A stretch of 64,000 bases of DNA from Pectobacterium zantedeschiae (GTDB taxonomy: Bacteria; Pseudomonadota; Gammaproteobacteria; Enterobacterales; Enterobacteriaceae): NCBI RefSeq assembly GCF_004137795.1, contig NZ_NWTM01000001.1:434001-498000 (forward strand). The letters run 5' to 3'. Shown piece after piece: positions 36,985 to 46,711 of the stretch; the first letter of the stretch is position 1, and each line of letters opens with the position of its first letter. The position numbers and the translations under genes were made by a program. Below the pieces are notes generated by a model. It did no database searches, was not told the origin of the DNA, and worked only from the letters and a program-made list of their open reading frames with translations.

Positions 36985-37400
36985 GTGAAGTGATTCGTTC
37001 TCTGGTAGCAATAGCGCTGGCATTTCCACTTTACGCCATCGCGACACCAGGTAGTTGGAACGGAAGTATGACGGGAATTAAACTGGATCATCGTGGTGAA
37101 ATGATTACGACGTCAGCTTTTGTTCCTAATATAGCGGTTAAACCAGATGAAACGATTACGACAATATATTGGCGGCACGTTATTGATTCAGCGATACCTG
37201 TAGGGCTTGTTGTGAAGCTGTGTTCACAGTCGCCGCAGCGCTGTGTCGATCTGGATGGTAGCGGGGACGGACAAACTCAGGCATTCGGTGGATTAGCGGC
37301 AAATAATGAGTTTCGTTTTGTATACTACATCGAAGGCAATGGTCGTATTAATCATACGTTCAGCGTTCGTACAATTGATATTGCGGTAAACTACAAATAG
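36981..37400 (+). CDS. flhE: Flagellar protein FlhE
   Basis: The 139-residue periplasmic protein has a signal peptide (MSEVIRSLVAIALAFPLYAI, then ATP). Two cysteines (KLCSQSPQRCVDL) probably form a disulfide. FlhE is linked to control of proton leak through the export gate in enterics. It overlaps flhA and ends the operon before a strong bidirectional terminator. Confidence 0.93.
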   Translation: MSEVIRSLVAIALAFPLYAIATPGSWNGSMTGIKLDHRGEMITTSAFVPNIAVKPDETITTIYWRHVIDSAIPVGLVVKLCSQSPQRCVDLDGSGDGQTQAFGGLAANNEFRFVYYIEGNGRINHTFSVRTIDIAVNYK

Positions 37401-37442
37401 TTTTAACTGATTGTTTTAAATGACAGGTTGTTTAAAGGATTG

Positions 37443-37472
37443 AAAGTCTCTGCTACGATGCAGAGACTTTTA
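37443..37472. terminator. Bidirectional terminator between flhE and flgN
   Basis: AAAGTCTCTGC-TACGAT-GCAGAGACTTT is a perfect 11-bp stem between two convergent genes. It touches the flgN stop codon. Confidence 0.88.
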
Positions 37473-37907
37473 GAACGTAATTTTCCGACCGCCTACTGTC
37501 ACTCCTTTCGACTGGCCATCCGGGCCATATAACCCCTGCCCATGACGAGGCTTCAATATATTGATGGCTTCGTTCGTATACGCAATATGCCGACTAAGTA
37601 GAAGGCCATTATGCTTATTCTGATTATTTAGGCGTCTGGTTAACTCTTGTACTTGTTGCCAATACACAGACAGTTGTTCAATACCGTCATAAGGCGCTTG
37701 CAGCTTAAGAACAGATTCAGCGTCATGGCGCCGTGTTTCCAAATGCTGCATTGTTGCCAACAAGGATGTCTTCTTTTCTGTCATCTGTTGCAGAGCAATG
37801 CTGTTAATATGACCAGCACAAAGTAGCGTTTGCTCTTCAGACATCACGACATCAAGCTCACGCAGATTACTCAGCAACTGATTCAGAGTCGATTGCAGAT
37901 TTTCCAT
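37470..37907 (-). CDS. flgN: FlgK/FlgL export chaperone FlgN
   Basis: The 145-residue helical protein has the FlgN fold (MENLQSTLNQLLSNLRELDV near the start, GLLLSRHIAYTNEAINILKP near the end). It carries the hook-filament junction proteins FlgK and FlgL, encoded in this window, to the export gate. It follows flgM by 5 bp. Confidence 0.94.
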   Translation of the reverse strand: MENLQSTLNQLLSNLRELDVVMSEEQTLLCAGHINSIALQQMTEKKTSLLATMQHLETRRHDAESVLKLQAPYDGIEQLSVYWQQVQELTRRLNNQNKHNGLLLSRHIAYTNEAINILKPRHGQGLYGPDGQSKGVTVGGRKITF

Positions 37908-37912
37908 AAATA

Positions 37913-38209
37913 TTAATTACCTGCTAAAAAATCCTGCGTTTCTTTAAGTAACGCATCTGCGATTTTTCCGGCATCAATTTTAAGTGAGCCGTCACGAATT
38001 GCCTGCTTCAGGGTTTCAACGCGGTTCATGTCTATGTCTTGCGTACCTGGCTGCATCAACTTCGCCTGCGCGTCGCTCAGTTTCACCTGAGTTGCGCTGA
38101 CTTCAGACTGAGCTTCAGTCTGCTTACGTTTAGTTTTAGCGACATCGCCAGATTCGCGTTGCTGAACTTGACTGACCGGCTTCAGCGACTGTGTGCGATC
38201 AATACTCAT
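37913..38209 (-). CDS. flgM: Anti-sigma-28 factor FlgM
   Basis: The 98-residue protein has a disordered, Gln/Lys-rich N-terminal half and a C-terminal sigma-28-binding part ([32 protein letters not shown]). It holds FliA inactive until it is exported through the finished hook. A consensus sigma-28 promoter lies 109 bp upstream, so FliA drives its own inhibitor. Confidence 0.96.
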   Translation of the reverse strand: MSIDRTQSLKPVSQVQQRESGDVAKTKRKQTEAQSEVSATQVKLSDAQAKLMQPGTQDIDMNRVETLKQAIRDGSLKIDAGKIADALLKETQDFLAGN

Positions 38210-38317
38210 AATACATCCCTCTGATTGAGGATAAATGGTTAATCATCAATGTGTTAAATAATTTTTATCACATTGGTGTTCAATTTTAAAACGTCGTCAG
38301 TAATGACTCTGTAATTA

Positions 38318-38344
38318 TCATCGGCAAACATGAGCAAATCTTTA
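38318..38344 (-). promoter_or_regulatory. Sigma-28 promoter of flgMN
   Basis: On the minus strand TAAAGATT, 11 bp, GCCGATGA: seven of eight bases in each element agree with the consensus. It lies just beyond the end of flgA, so flgM and flgN can be transcribed apart from it. Confidence 0.82.
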
Positions 38345-38349
38345 ATTAA

Positions 38350-39018
38350 TTACTGTGAGATCAGAATAATCCCATCTTCGTTTGTGATTCCGCTGACTAT
38401 TTGTCCATTTGCCGTTCTGACTCTAACGGCTTGTCCCGTTGCCGCATTGTTCATAGCCTTTCCTTCGCCATTAACCGTAAAGCCTGCCCCTTGGGCGATG
38501 ATTTGCACCGACTGACCAGCCTTTACGACCCATGCACGTCTGATCATTGACGCGGTAATAACCTGCCCTGGGGTTAGATCGCGCAAAACGACTGCACCCT
38601 GTGCGCCTTGTAACGTCAGTATAGGGCGCAACGGCAATAAATCGAGTCTGCCTTTTGTCAAACTTATGTCTTTTTCCGTCAGCGTTGTTCCGCGATTTAT
38701 AGGCCGTGAACTGGTGACATAGTTTCCTGTTACCTGAACCTCGGTTTGAATAAAGCGGCGCTGTTGCCCACAACGTACGGACAGGCTGACATTGCCCCAC
38801 ATTTTCGTATTTCCGGGCAATGTGATTTGTGGCACTTCGCACTGTGGCCACTGTGACTCCGGCGATTTTACCACAACGTTAACGCTATTCGTGCTTCCCT
38901 GAAAGCGTGAAGCAAAAAACTGATTGATCTGTGCCGGGAGGTCGTTCGCATTGGCAGATGCACACAGAATGAGAAAACAGGACGTCGCCAGACAGAGGTA
39001 ATAATATATTGTTTTCAT
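38350..39018 (-). CDS. flgA: P-ring assembly chaperone FlgA
   Basis: The 222-residue periplasmic protein has a signal peptide (MKTIYYYLCLATSCFLILCA). The SAF-type C-terminal domain (about 95-220) contains SRPINRGTTLTEKDISLTKG and GQVITASMIRRAWVVKAGQS. It assists FlgI assembly into the P ring. It is divergent from flgB. Confidence 0.95.
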   Translation of the reverse strand: MKTIYYYLCLATSCFLILCASANANDLPAQINQFFASRFQGSTNSVNVVVKSPESQWPQCEVPQITLPGNTKMWGNVSLSVRCGQQRRFIQTEVQVTGNYVTSSRPINRGTTLTEKDISLTKGRLDLLPLRPILTLQGAQGAVVLRDLTPGQVITASMIRRAWVVKAGQSVQIIAQGAGFTVNGEGKAMNNAATGQAVRVRTANGQIVSGITNEDGIILISQ

Positions 39019-39182
39019 TCCGATTCGGCTCTCCTGATTCTGATTATATCGGGCATAAGTGTAACGATGTCAGCGTGAGGTTAAGGCAATAAATAGCGCT
39101 GCATTTGGTGTCTATTCGTTCGATGGCATAGCTGCTATGAGAATTATCCTACTCACTCCAAATTCTAACTTGCGGAGGGAGC

Positions 39183-39599
39183 ATGCTTGATAAATTAGAC
39201 GCCTCGTTGCGGTTTCAGCAGGAAGCGTTGAACTTGCGTGCCCAGCGGCAGGAAATTCTGGCCGCGAATATTGCCAATGCGGATACGCCAGGCTATCAGG
39301 CCAGGGACATCGATTTTGCCAGCCAGCTCAGTAAAACGATGGAGCAAGGGCGGGTGAACGGTACAGGTATCGCGCTGAAAACAACATCTGTACGGCATAT
39401 ACCGGCACAGAATTTTCAGCCGCCGGAGCTTGATTTGTTATACCGCGTACCCGATCAACCTGCGTTGGATGGCAATACGGTCGATATGGACCGTGAACGC
39501 ACTAATTTTGCCGATAATAGCCTGAAATATCAAACCAGCCTGACCGTTCTGGGTGGACAGATTAAAGGCATGATGTCGGTCCTGCAGTCAGGTTCATGA
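39183..39599 (+). CDS. flgB: Proximal rod protein FlgB
   Basis: The 138-residue protein has the axial N-terminal motif ([20 protein letters not shown]) and a C-terminal helix ([20 protein letters not shown]). It is the first gene of flgBCDEFGHIJ and is preceded by GGAGGGAGC. FlhDC binding upstream is expected; I did not define the site. Confidence 0.96.
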   Translation: MLDKLDASLRFQQEALNLRAQRQEILAANIANADTPGYQARDIDFASQLSKTMEQGRVNGTGIALKTTSVRHIPAQNFQPPELDLLYRVPDQPALDGNTVDMDRERTNFADNSLKYQTSLTVLGGQIKGMMSVLQSGS

Positions 39600-39627
39600 T
39601 CGTAGCGCGATGGGAAGGTAAAGATTC

Positions 39628-40032
39628 ATGTCGTTATTAAATATATTCGAAATTTCAGGCTCAGCGCTTTCTGCGCAATCTCAGCGTCTGAATGTGAGTG
39701 CGAGTAACCTGGCTAACGCAGACAGCGTGACAGGCCCTGATGGTGAACCTTATCGCGCCAAGCAGGTTGTATTCGAAGTGAATGCAGCGCCGGGGCAATC
39801 AACGGGTGGCGTACGCGTTGCCAATGTTATTGAAGACCCATCGCCTGCTCGTCTGGTTTACGAACCGGGCAACCCACTGGCTGATGGTCAGGGATACGTT
39901 CGCATGCCGAATGTTGACCCTGTAGCTGAGATGGTGAACACCATTTCAGCATCACGCAGTTACCAGGCAAACGTCGAAGTCTTGAATACGACAAAATCGA
40001 TGATGCTGAAGACGCTAACGATCGGGCAATAA
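39628..40032 (+). CDS. flgC: Proximal rod protein FlgC
   Basis: The 134-residue rod protein has the paired axial motifs [20 protein letters not shown] and [20 protein letters not shown]. It is exported without a cleaved signal and assembles on FliE/FlgB. Confidence 0.96.
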   Translation: MSLLNIFEISGSALSAQSQRLNVSASNLANADSVTGPDGEPYRAKQVVFEVNAAPGQSTGGVRVANVIEDPSPARLVYEPGNPLADGQGYVRMPNVDPVAEMVNTISASRSYQANVEVLNTTKSMMLKTLTIGQ

Positions 40033-40047
40033 TCGGGAGACGCAATA

Positions 40048-40722
40048 ATGTCTGTAACCATTAATGATACCTCCTCGGCGAGTAGTACGCAGAGTCTCTC
40101 GTCTACAACGGCGGTAGAGAAAAACAGCAGCGCTGACCTACAGAATCAGTTTCTGACGCTTCTTGTTGCACAGTTGAAGAACCAGGATCCGACGAATCCG
40201 ATGAGCAACGATCAGCTTGTAAGTCAGCTTGCTCAGCTCAATACGGTTAGTGGTATTGAGAAGTTGAACACAACATTGGGTTCTATTTCCGGTCAGATCA
40301 ATAACAACCAATCTATGCAGGCAACAACGCTGATTGGTCATAGCGTTATGATCCCTGGAAAAGACATTCTTGTTGGTAGCGAAACTAGCACGCCCTTTGG
40401 TGTGGAACTGGAAAAAGCAGCCGAAGTCGTTACCGTTACGATTAATGATTCAACCGGTAAAGCTGTTCGTACGATCGAATTGGGGACGCTTTCTGCCGGG
40501 GTTCATTCGTTCAACTGGGACGGTAAGCTTTCTGACGGTACGGCTGCACCAGATGGTGCGTATACCTTCACTGTCGCTGCCAGTACGGGTGGCGCGCAGC
40601 AAGTAGTTCAGCCACTGAACTATGCGGTTGTGAATAGTGTTGTTCGAGATGATAGTGGCGCATTGCTTGATTTAGGACTACGCGGCAGAGTCACGATGGA
40701 CGATGTCAGGCAGATTCTGTAA
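40048..40722 (+). CDS. flgD: Hook capping protein FlgD
   Basis: The 224-residue protein has the conserved N-terminal part (NQFLTLLVAQLKNQDPTNPM, SNDQLVSQLAQLNTVSGIEK) and the C-terminal FlgD Ig-like/Tudor region (DGKLSDGTAAPDGAYTFTV). It caps the growing hook. It is slightly shorter than the E. coli protein (231). Confidence 0.96.
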   Translation: MSVTINDTSSASSTQSLSSTTAVEKNSSADLQNQFLTLLVAQLKNQDPTNPMSNDQLVSQLAQLNTVSGIEKLNTTLGSISGQINNNQSMQATTLIGHSVMIPGKDILVGSETSTPFGVELEKAAEVVTVTINDSTGKAVRTIELGTLSAGVHSFNWDGKLSDGTAAPDGAYTFTVAASTGGAQQVVQPLNYAVVNSVVRDDSGALLDLGLRGRVTMDDVRQIL

Positions 40723-40734
40723 CAGAATAAATTT

Positions 40735-40770
40735 CATATTATTCCAGTGAAACTCACTACCTGGAATATG
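40735..40770 (+). other. Stem-loop in the flgD-flgE gap
   Basis: CATATTATTCCAG and CTGGAATATG pair with a 3-base bulge, between the flgD stop and the flgE ribosome site (GGAGAACGAC). No U run follows, so it may protect or process the mRNA for the more abundant FlgE. Confidence 0.5.
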
Positions 40771-40797
40771 ACTTAATCAATTCATCTGGAGAACGAC

Positions 40798-42015
40798 ATG
40801 GGTTTTTCTCAGGCGGTCAGTGGTTTAAACGCGGCATCTAATAACCTGGATGTTATCGGTAATAACATCGCTAACTCAGCGACAGTGGGTTTTAAATCCG
40901 GGACCGTCACATTTGCTGATATGTTTGCGGGTTCTAAAGTCGGTATGGGTGTGAAGGTCGCATCGGTACTACAGGATTTTGGTAACGGTACGGTGACATC
41001 ATCCTCACGAGACCTGGACATCGCAATTAGCGGCGGCGGTTTTTACCGTTTGCAAGACACCAACGGTTCTACTTATTACAGCCGTAATGGTCAGTTTATG
41101 CTGAACGGCCGTAATATCGTCAACGCGCAAGGAATGCAATTGACGGGGTACCCCGTTGCAGGTACGCCGCCAACCGTTCAAACAGGTGCAGATCCAGTAC
41201 CGTTGACTGTTCCTGATGGGGATATGTTGGCGAGCCAAACGACAGTTGCATCAATTCAGGCTAACCTGAAATCTTCAGACTCGGTTCCAACAAGCTCTTG
41301 GGCTACAACGCCTGGGGCAGAAGGTACCTATAATAGCAAGACTGCACTAACAACCTATGATAGTCAGGGTAACGTGCACAACTTCACCCTGTATTTTGTT
41401 AAAACGGCAAACAATACATGGCAGACGTACGCTAAGGATGACTCAATTAGTCCAGCTACGTATCAAAATGCAGGAACGCTGAATTTTGAGGCGAACGGTG
41501 CCTTAAGTTCTACGGGAGCCACTGCGCATACACCTTTTACTATCAATCTTACGGGAACGAATGGTGCTGCAAATGGTACCTTCACTCTCAATTTGACTGG
41601 CAGCGTGCAGCAAAACACCGAATATAGTTATAAGAGCCCGACCCAGAACGGTTATGCGCCAGGATCGCTGACGGGTTTTGCTATCAATGACGACGGTACG
41701 ATCGAAGGCAGTTACAGCAATGGTCAGAAGCAACCGCTGGGCCAGATTCTGCTGGCTAGTTTTGCTAACCCAGAAGGCTTATCGCCTGAAGGGGATAACG
41801 CCTGGTCTGAAACAGCAAGTTCTGGTCAGGCTGTTGTTGGTCTGGCGGGTACCGGAAGTCTGGGTAAACTTATCGGCAAATCCACCGAAAGTTCGAACGT
41901 TGATCTGAGTAAAGAGCTGGTCAACATGATCGTTGCGCAGCGTAACTACCAATCAAACGCGCAAACTATCAAAACGCAGGATTCCATTCTGCAAACGCTG
42001 GTTAGCCTGCGTTAA
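40798..42015 (+). CDS. flgE: Hook protein FlgE
   Basis: The 405-residue hook subunit has the axial N-terminus (MGFSQAVSGLNAASNNLDVI, GNNIANSATVGFKSG) and C-terminus (SNVDLSKELVNMIVAQRNYQ, SNAQTIKTQDSILQTLVSLR). The middle, surface-exposed part (about 150-290) is Ser/Thr/Asn-rich and variable between species. Length is close to E. coli FlgE (402). Confidence 0.97.
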   Translation: MGFSQAVSGLNAASNNLDVIGNNIANSATVGFKSGTVTFADMFAGSKVGMGVKVASVLQDFGNGTVTSSSRDLDIAISGGGFYRLQDTNGSTYYSRNGQFMLNGRNIVNAQGMQLTGYPVAGTPPTVQTGADPVPLTVPDGDMLASQTTVASIQANLKSSDSVPTSSWATTPGAEGTYNSKTALTTYDSQGNVHNFTLYFVKTANNTWQTYAKDDSISPATYQNAGTLNFEANGALSSTGATAHTPFTINLTGTNGAANGTFTLNLTGSVQQNTEYSYKSPTQNGYAPGSLTGFAINDDGTIEGSYSNGQKQPLGQILLASFANPEGLSPEGDNAWSETASSGQAVVGLAGTGSLGKLIGKSTESSNVDLSKELVNMIVAQRNYQSNAQTIKTQDSILQTLVSLR

Positions 42016-42036
42016 TTATCCTAACGGGGACGTTGC

Positions 42037-42792
42037 ATGGATCACGCGATTTATACAGCAATGGGTGGCGCGAGCCAGTCATTGGAAAAGCAGGCGATTA
42101 CTGCGAACAACTTGGCTAATGCCTCAACGCCGGGTTTTCGGGCACAACTGTCTGCATTGCGCGCGGTGCCAGTGAATGGGTTGACACTACCTACCCGAAC
42201 GCTGGTTGTCGCGTCAACGCCTGGTGCTGATATGACCGAAGGCGTGATGAATTATACTGGCCGTGCAATGGATGTCGCTTTACCGAAAGAGAGTTGGTTG
42301 GCAGTGCAAACTGCTAATGGCGGTGAAGCGTACACCCGTAATGGTAATATGGAGATCAACGCTGATGGGCAGTTGACTATCCAGGGACGTGTAGTCATGG
42401 GCGACGGTGGCCCGATTGACGTTCCTCCACAGGCTCAGATTAGCATTTCTGCCGATGGTACGATTTCTGCTCTTAATGCTGGCGATCCGCCGAATACGAT
42501 TGCTCAGTTGGGGCGTTTGAAGCTTGTCAAAGCTACCGGACAAGAAGTTGAGCGTTCTGATGATGGGTTGTTTCGCTTGACGCAACAGGCTCAGCAGCAA
42601 CGTGGTAATGTTCTGCAAAACGATCCCACTGTGCGCATTATGCCGGGTGTGATCGAAGGCAGTAATGTGAACACGGTCGATACTATGGTCGATATGATTG
42701 CTAATGCTCGTCGCTTTGAAATGCAGATGAAAGTCATTAGCAGTGTCGATGATAATGCACAACGCGCTAATCAGATATTAGCAATGAGTTAA
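42037..42792 (+). CDS. flgF: Rod protein FlgF
   Basis: The 251-residue proximal/middle rod subunit has ITANNLANASTPGFRAQLSA near the start and NTVDTMVDMIANARRFEMQM near the end, with 21 bp to flgE. Same length as E. coli FlgF (251). Confidence 0.97.
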   Translation: MDHAIYTAMGGASQSLEKQAITANNLANASTPGFRAQLSALRAVPVNGLTLPTRTLVVASTPGADMTEGVMNYTGRAMDVALPKESWLAVQTANGGEAYTRNGNMEINADGQLTIQGRVVMGDGGPIDVPPQAQISISADGTISALNAGDPPNTIAQLGRLKLVKATGQEVERSDDGLFRLTQQAQQQRGNVLQNDPTVRIMPGVIEGSNVNTVDTMVDMIANARRFEMQMKVISSVDDNAQRANQILAMS

Positions 42793-42819
42793 GCGCCGAG
42801 TGCGCACAGGAGTGAATGA

Positions 42820-43602
42820 ATGATCCGTTCTTTGTGGATTGCAAAAACCGGCTTGAATGCTCAGCAAACCAATATGGACGTTATTTCCAATAACTTGGCA
42901 AACGTCAGCACAAATGGTTTCAAGCGTCAGCGTGCGGTATTTGAAGACCTGATGTATCAAACAGTTCGTCAGCCCGGAGCTCAGTCTTCAGAGCAAACCA
43001 TGTTACCGTCTGGTTTGCAGTTAGGTACCGGTGTTCGTCCGGTATCAACAGAGCGTATCCATACTCAAGGAACGTTTTCCGAGACGGGTAACTCGAAAGA
43101 TGTTGCCATTAAAGGGCAGGGGTTCTTTCAGGTTCAGTTGCCTGATGGAACAACAGCTTACACTCGTGACGGTGCCTTCCAGCTTGATGGTAACGGACAA
43201 CTGGTGACGTCGAGCGGTTATCAGGTTCAGCCTGCCATCACCGTTCCTGCGAATGCGACTGAACTGAATATCGGCCGTGATGGTATTGTCAGCGTTAAAG
43301 TGCAGGGGCAGGCAGCAACAAACCAGATTGGTCAGCTGACGCTGACGACCTTTATTAATGATAGCGGTCTTGAGAGTATGGGTGAAAACCTGTATCTGGA
43401 AACCGCGAGCTCAGGCGCGCCGAATGAAACAAACCCAGGTTTGAATGGCGCGGGTCTGCTATATCAGAAGTATGTCGAAACCTCCAACGTCAATGTGGCT
43501 GAGGAATTGGTATCGATGATTCAGACTCAACGTGCCTATGAAATCAACAGTAAAGCAATTTCTTCTTCTGACCAAATGTTGCAGAAATTGACCCAATTGT
43601 AA
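42820..43602 (+). CDS. flgG: Distal rod protein FlgG
   Basis: The 260-residue distal rod subunit starts [40 protein letters not shown], and ends with [20 protein letters not shown]. Same length as E. coli FlgG. A 175-bp gap with a large stem-loop separates it from flgH. Confidence 0.97.
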   Translation: MIRSLWIAKTGLNAQQTNMDVISNNLANVSTNGFKRQRAVFEDLMYQTVRQPGAQSSEQTMLPSGLQLGTGVRPVSTERIHTQGTFSETGNSKDVAIKGQGFFQVQLPDGTTAYTRDGAFQLDGNGQLVTSSGYQVQPAITVPANATELNIGRDGIVSVKVQGQAATNQIGQLTLTTFINDSGLESMGENLYLETASSGAPNETNPGLNGAGLLYQKYVETSNVNVAEELVSMIQTQRAYEINSKAISSSDQMLQKLTQL

Positions 43603-43676
43603 TGGGTAACCCGCTAATGTCAGGGGTGAGAGCTGGTGCTCTGGTGGCTTGATGTTGGCAACATAGACAGTATTTA

Positions 43677-43739
43677 ACGGGGTAATGATGGCCATAACCA
43701 CCAGATGAGTGGAGCAAATATGGTTTTGATTTACCCCGT
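43677..43739 (+). other. Large stem-loop in the flgG-flgH gap
   Basis: ACGGGGTAA (43677-43685) and TTACCCCGT (43731-43739) are perfect inverted copies. Inside, CCATAACCA partly pairs with ATGGTTTTG. No U run follows, so it is unlikely to stop transcription fully. Confidence 0.5.
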
Positions 43740-43777
43740 GAATATATGAAATAGATTAATTTAAGGCGATATCTGCA

Positions 43778-44497
43778 GTGATAATGAATGCAAAGTCGGT
43801 TATCAAACCACTCCGCCGACCCCGTCTGTTGACATTGATCGCGATGTTAGCACTTAACGGTTGCGCCTATATTCCGCATGATAAAGTTGTCACTGGGCCT
43901 ACGACTGCCCAGCCTGGATCGCCAGTATTAGCGGGTCCTAATGGTTCTATTTTCCAAACTGTACAGCCGATGAATTATGGCTATCAGCCGATGTTTGAAG
44001 ATCGTCGCCCACGTAATATTGGCGATACATTGACGATCGTATTGCAGGAAAATGTTAGCGCCAGTAAAAGCTCATCAGCTAATGCTGCTCGTAATGGCTC
44101 ATCGACGTTTGGTGTAACGACAACACCGCGCTATCTTGAAGGGCCACTGGGTAACAACCGTGCTGCATTGGATGCCACTGGTACGAATGATTTTTCAGGG
44201 AAAGGTGGTGCTAACGCCAATAACACCTTCAGTGGCACGATTACAGTCACGGTCGGTCAAGTATTGGCTAATGGCAACTTGAGCGTCGTTGGCGAAAAAC
44301 AAATTGCAATTAATCAGGGAACAGAGTTTATCCGTTTCTCTGGAGTGGTAAATCCGAGAACCATTAGCGGTAACAACTCGGTGCCATCAACCCAGGTCGC
44401 GGATGCGCGCATTGAATATGTCGGCAATGGCTATATTAATGAAGCGCAAAACATGGGCTGGTTACAGCGGTTCTTCCTCAATGTTTCTCCGTTCTAA
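43778..44497 (+). CDS. flgH: L-ring lipoprotein FlgH
   Basis: The ~239-residue outer-membrane lipoprotein has a basic N-terminus, a hydrophobic segment ([13 protein letters not shown]) and a lipobox ending in Cys. The mature part has [20 protein letters not shown] and ends [20 protein letters not shown]. It starts at GTG 43778 or ATG 43784. It forms the bushing in the outer membrane. Confidence 0.95.
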   Translation: MIMNAKSVIKPLRRPRLLTLIAMLALNGCAYIPHDKVVTGPTTAQPGSPVLAGPNGSIFQTVQPMNYGYQPMFEDRRPRNIGDTLTIVLQENVSASKSSSANAARNGSSTFGVTTTPRYLEGPLGNNRAALDATGTNDFSGKGGANANNTFSGTITVTVGQVLANGNLSVVGEKQIAINQGTEFIRFSGVVNPRTISGNNSVPSTQVADARIEYVGNGYINEAQNMGWLQRFFLNVSPF

Positions 44498-44513
44498 GCT
44501 TAAGAGGCCTGTC

Positions 44514-45623
44514 ATGCGGATTGCATCATTTTTCACTGTACTGCTGACGTTACTGACGCTGAATATTGCCCCTGCGTCGGCAGAGAGAATTCGCGATCTG
44601 GTTAATATCCAGGGCGTACGTGGTAATGCGTTGATTGGTTACGGTTTAGTTGTCGGCCTGGATGGTTCCGGTGACCAGACTATGCAGACACCGTTTACCA
44701 CACAAAGCTTAACTAACATGCTTTCCCAATTAGGTATTACTGTCCCCGCCGGAACTAACATGCAGTTGAAGAATGTGGCTGCGGTGATGGTAACAGCGGA
44801 ACTCCCGGCCTTTGGCAGATCGGGCCAGAATATCGATGTCGTTGTGTCTTCACTCGGTAATGCAAAGAGCCTGCGTGGCGGGACTCTGTTAATGACCCCA
44901 TTAAAAGGGGTGGATAATCAGGTATATGCTCTGGCTCAGGGGAACGTTTTGGTTGGTGGTGCTGGAGCTTCCGCTGGCGGAAGCAGTGTTCAGGTTAACC
45001 AACTAGCCGGTGGACGAATTAGCAACGGTGCAGTTATTGAGCGAGAGTTACCCAGCACGTTTGGCGCGTCAAATACGATCATGCTGCAACTGAAGAATGA
45101 CGACTTTTCGATGGCACAGAAAGTCAGCGATGCGATCAATCGCTCTGGATATGGTGGTACGGCGACTCCGCTTGACTCTCGCACAATTCAGGTTCTTGCT
45201 CCACATGGCAATAGTTCTCAGGTTCGATTTTTGGCCGATGTTCAGAATATTGAAGTCAACGTCGGTATTCAGGACGCTAAAGTAGTGATCAACTCTCGTA
45301 CCGGTTCTGTCGTGATGAATCGTGATGTCACGCTGGATAGCTGTGCTATCGCTCAGGGCAACCTTTCTGTGACGATTAATCAGCAAGCCAACGTTAGTCA
45401 GCCCAATACGCCATTTGGCGGTGGCCAGACGGTTGTGACTCCGCAAACAGAGATTTCGGTTCAGCAAGCGGGCGGTGCTTTACAGCGCGTCAACTCCAGT
45501 GCCAACCTCAATAATGTCGTGCGCGCACTGAATTCTCTGGGCGCGACGCCGATGGAACTGATGTCTATTCTGCAGGCGATGCAAAGCGCGGGTTGTTTGC
45601 GCGCCAAACTGGAAATTATCTGA
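44514..45623 (+). CDS. flgI: P-ring protein FlgI
   Basis: The 369-residue periplasmic protein has a signal peptide ([20 protein letters not shown], then ASA) and the conserved start [21 protein letters not shown] start it at 44514; the frame is open back to 44403, but that part overlaps flgH and is not family-like. Two cysteines (LDSCAIAQG and SAGCLRAK) are likely to form the disulfide made by DsbA. Confidence 0.97.
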   Translation: MRIASFFTVLLTLLTLNIAPASAERIRDLVNIQGVRGNALIGYGLVVGLDGSGDQTMQTPFTTQSLTNMLSQLGITVPAGTNMQLKNVAAVMVTAELPAFGRSGQNIDVVVSSLGNAKSLRGGTLLMTPLKGVDNQVYALAQGNVLVGGAGASAGGSSVQVNQLAGGRISNGAVIERELPSTFGASNTIMLQLKNDDFSMAQKVSDAINRSGYGGTATPLDSRTIQVLAPHGNSSQVRFLADVQNIEVNVGIQDAKVVINSRTGSVVMNRDVTLDSCAIAQGNLSVTINQQANVSQPNTPFGGGQTVVTPQTEISVQQAGGALQRVNSSANLNNVVRALNSLGATPMELMSILQAMQSAGCLRAKLEII

Positions 45624-46585
45624 TGAGTGACATGCAGACGCTGAATAACGCGGCCTATGATGCACAGTCCCTGAATACCTTGAAGCGTGAGGTTTCAGGT
45701 AATCCTCAAAGTAAAGAGGGTATCAGGGCGGTTGCGCAACAGATGGAAGGTGTGTTTGTACAATTGATGATGAAAAGCATGCGTTCTGCGATTCCGCAGG
45801 ATGGGCTTTTCAACAGCGATCAGACGCGTCTGTATACCTCAATGTACGATCAGCAAATTGCCCAAGAGATTTCAACTAAGGGTAAGGGACTTGGGCTCGC
45901 GGATGTCATGGTTGAGCAATTGACCCGGCAATCCCCAGATGCAGCAGCGGCTAAAGCCGCTGTTCCCTCGGTTCCATTGACATTCGATGGTGATGTAATC
46001 AAAAGCATGCCAGCTGGGGCTGTGGAGCAGATGGTACGTAAAGCGTTGCCCAAATTGCCAACGACGGGTTCAGCCCTGCCATTATCCAATAGTAATTTTG
46101 TGTCCCAGATTTCCTTGCCCGCACAGATTGCCAGCCAGCATAGCGGCATACCTCATCACCTTATCATCGCCCAAGCGGCGCTCGAGTCTGGCTGGGGGCA
46201 GCGTGAAATCACTACGGAAGATGGACGCCCAAGCCACAATTTGTTCGGTATCAAAGCTGGCGGTAGCTGGAATGGGCCGACAACGGAGATAACCACGACA
46301 GAGTATGAGCAAGGCGTGGCCAAAAAAGTAAAAGCTAGCTTCAGAGTTTACGACTCCTACATTGAAGCTATTGGTGACTATGTGAAATTGTTGACCAATA
46401 ATCCACGCTATTCTGCTGTGATGAGCGCGGGAACGGCTGAGCAAGCGGCTCATGCTTTGCAAAAAGCGGGTTATGCAACGGACCCACAATATGCTCAGAA
46501 ACTGGTTAGTATGATCCAGCAAATGAAGAGTTCAGGTGAGAAAGTGGCGAAGGCCTACACGCACGATTTGAGTCGGCTATTTTGA
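45623..46585 (+). CDS. flgJ: Rod cap and muramidase FlgJ
   Basis: The 320-residue protein joins an N-terminal rod-cap domain (about 1-120; QMEGVFVQLMMKSMRSAIPQ) to a C-terminal glucosaminidase domain (about 165-315; IIAQAALESGWGQREI with the catalytic Glu). It lets the rod pass the peptidoglycan. The ATG at 45623 shares one base with the flgI stop (TGATG). It ends the flgBCDEFGHIJ operon. Confidence 0.96.
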   Translation: MSDMQTLNNAAYDAQSLNTLKREVSGNPQSKEGIRAVAQQMEGVFVQLMMKSMRSAIPQDGLFNSDQTRLYTSMYDQQIAQEISTKGKGLGLADVMVEQLTRQSPDAAAAKAAVPSVPLTFDGDVIKSMPAGAVEQMVRKALPKLPTTGSALPLSNSNFVSQISLPAQIASQHSGIPHHLIIAQAALESGWGQREITTEDGRPSHNLFGIKAGGSWNGPTTEITTTEYEQGVAKKVKASFRVYDSYIEAIGDYVKLLTNNPRYSAVMSAGTAEQAAHALQKAGYATDPQYAQKLVSMIQQMKSSGEKVAKAYTHDLSRLF

Positions 46586-46594
46586 TTTTTTTAT

Positions 46595-46621
46595 TCAAGA
46601 TTTGCGCTTCCTGACCGATAA
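46595..46621 (+). promoter_or_regulatory. Sigma-28 promoter of flgKL
   Basis: TCAAGATT, 11 bp, ACCGATAA, close to the FliA consensus with exact spacing. It lies 91 bp upstream of flgK and fits late expression of the junction proteins. Confidence 0.8.
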
Positions 46622-46711
46622 AGTAATTAACTTATGTAGCGTATTTGCTGCTTTCAGTATTTAGTTAATCGCGCAGGGCGAAAAAAGCCTGTGTAAAAGG
46701 AACAACACCCT

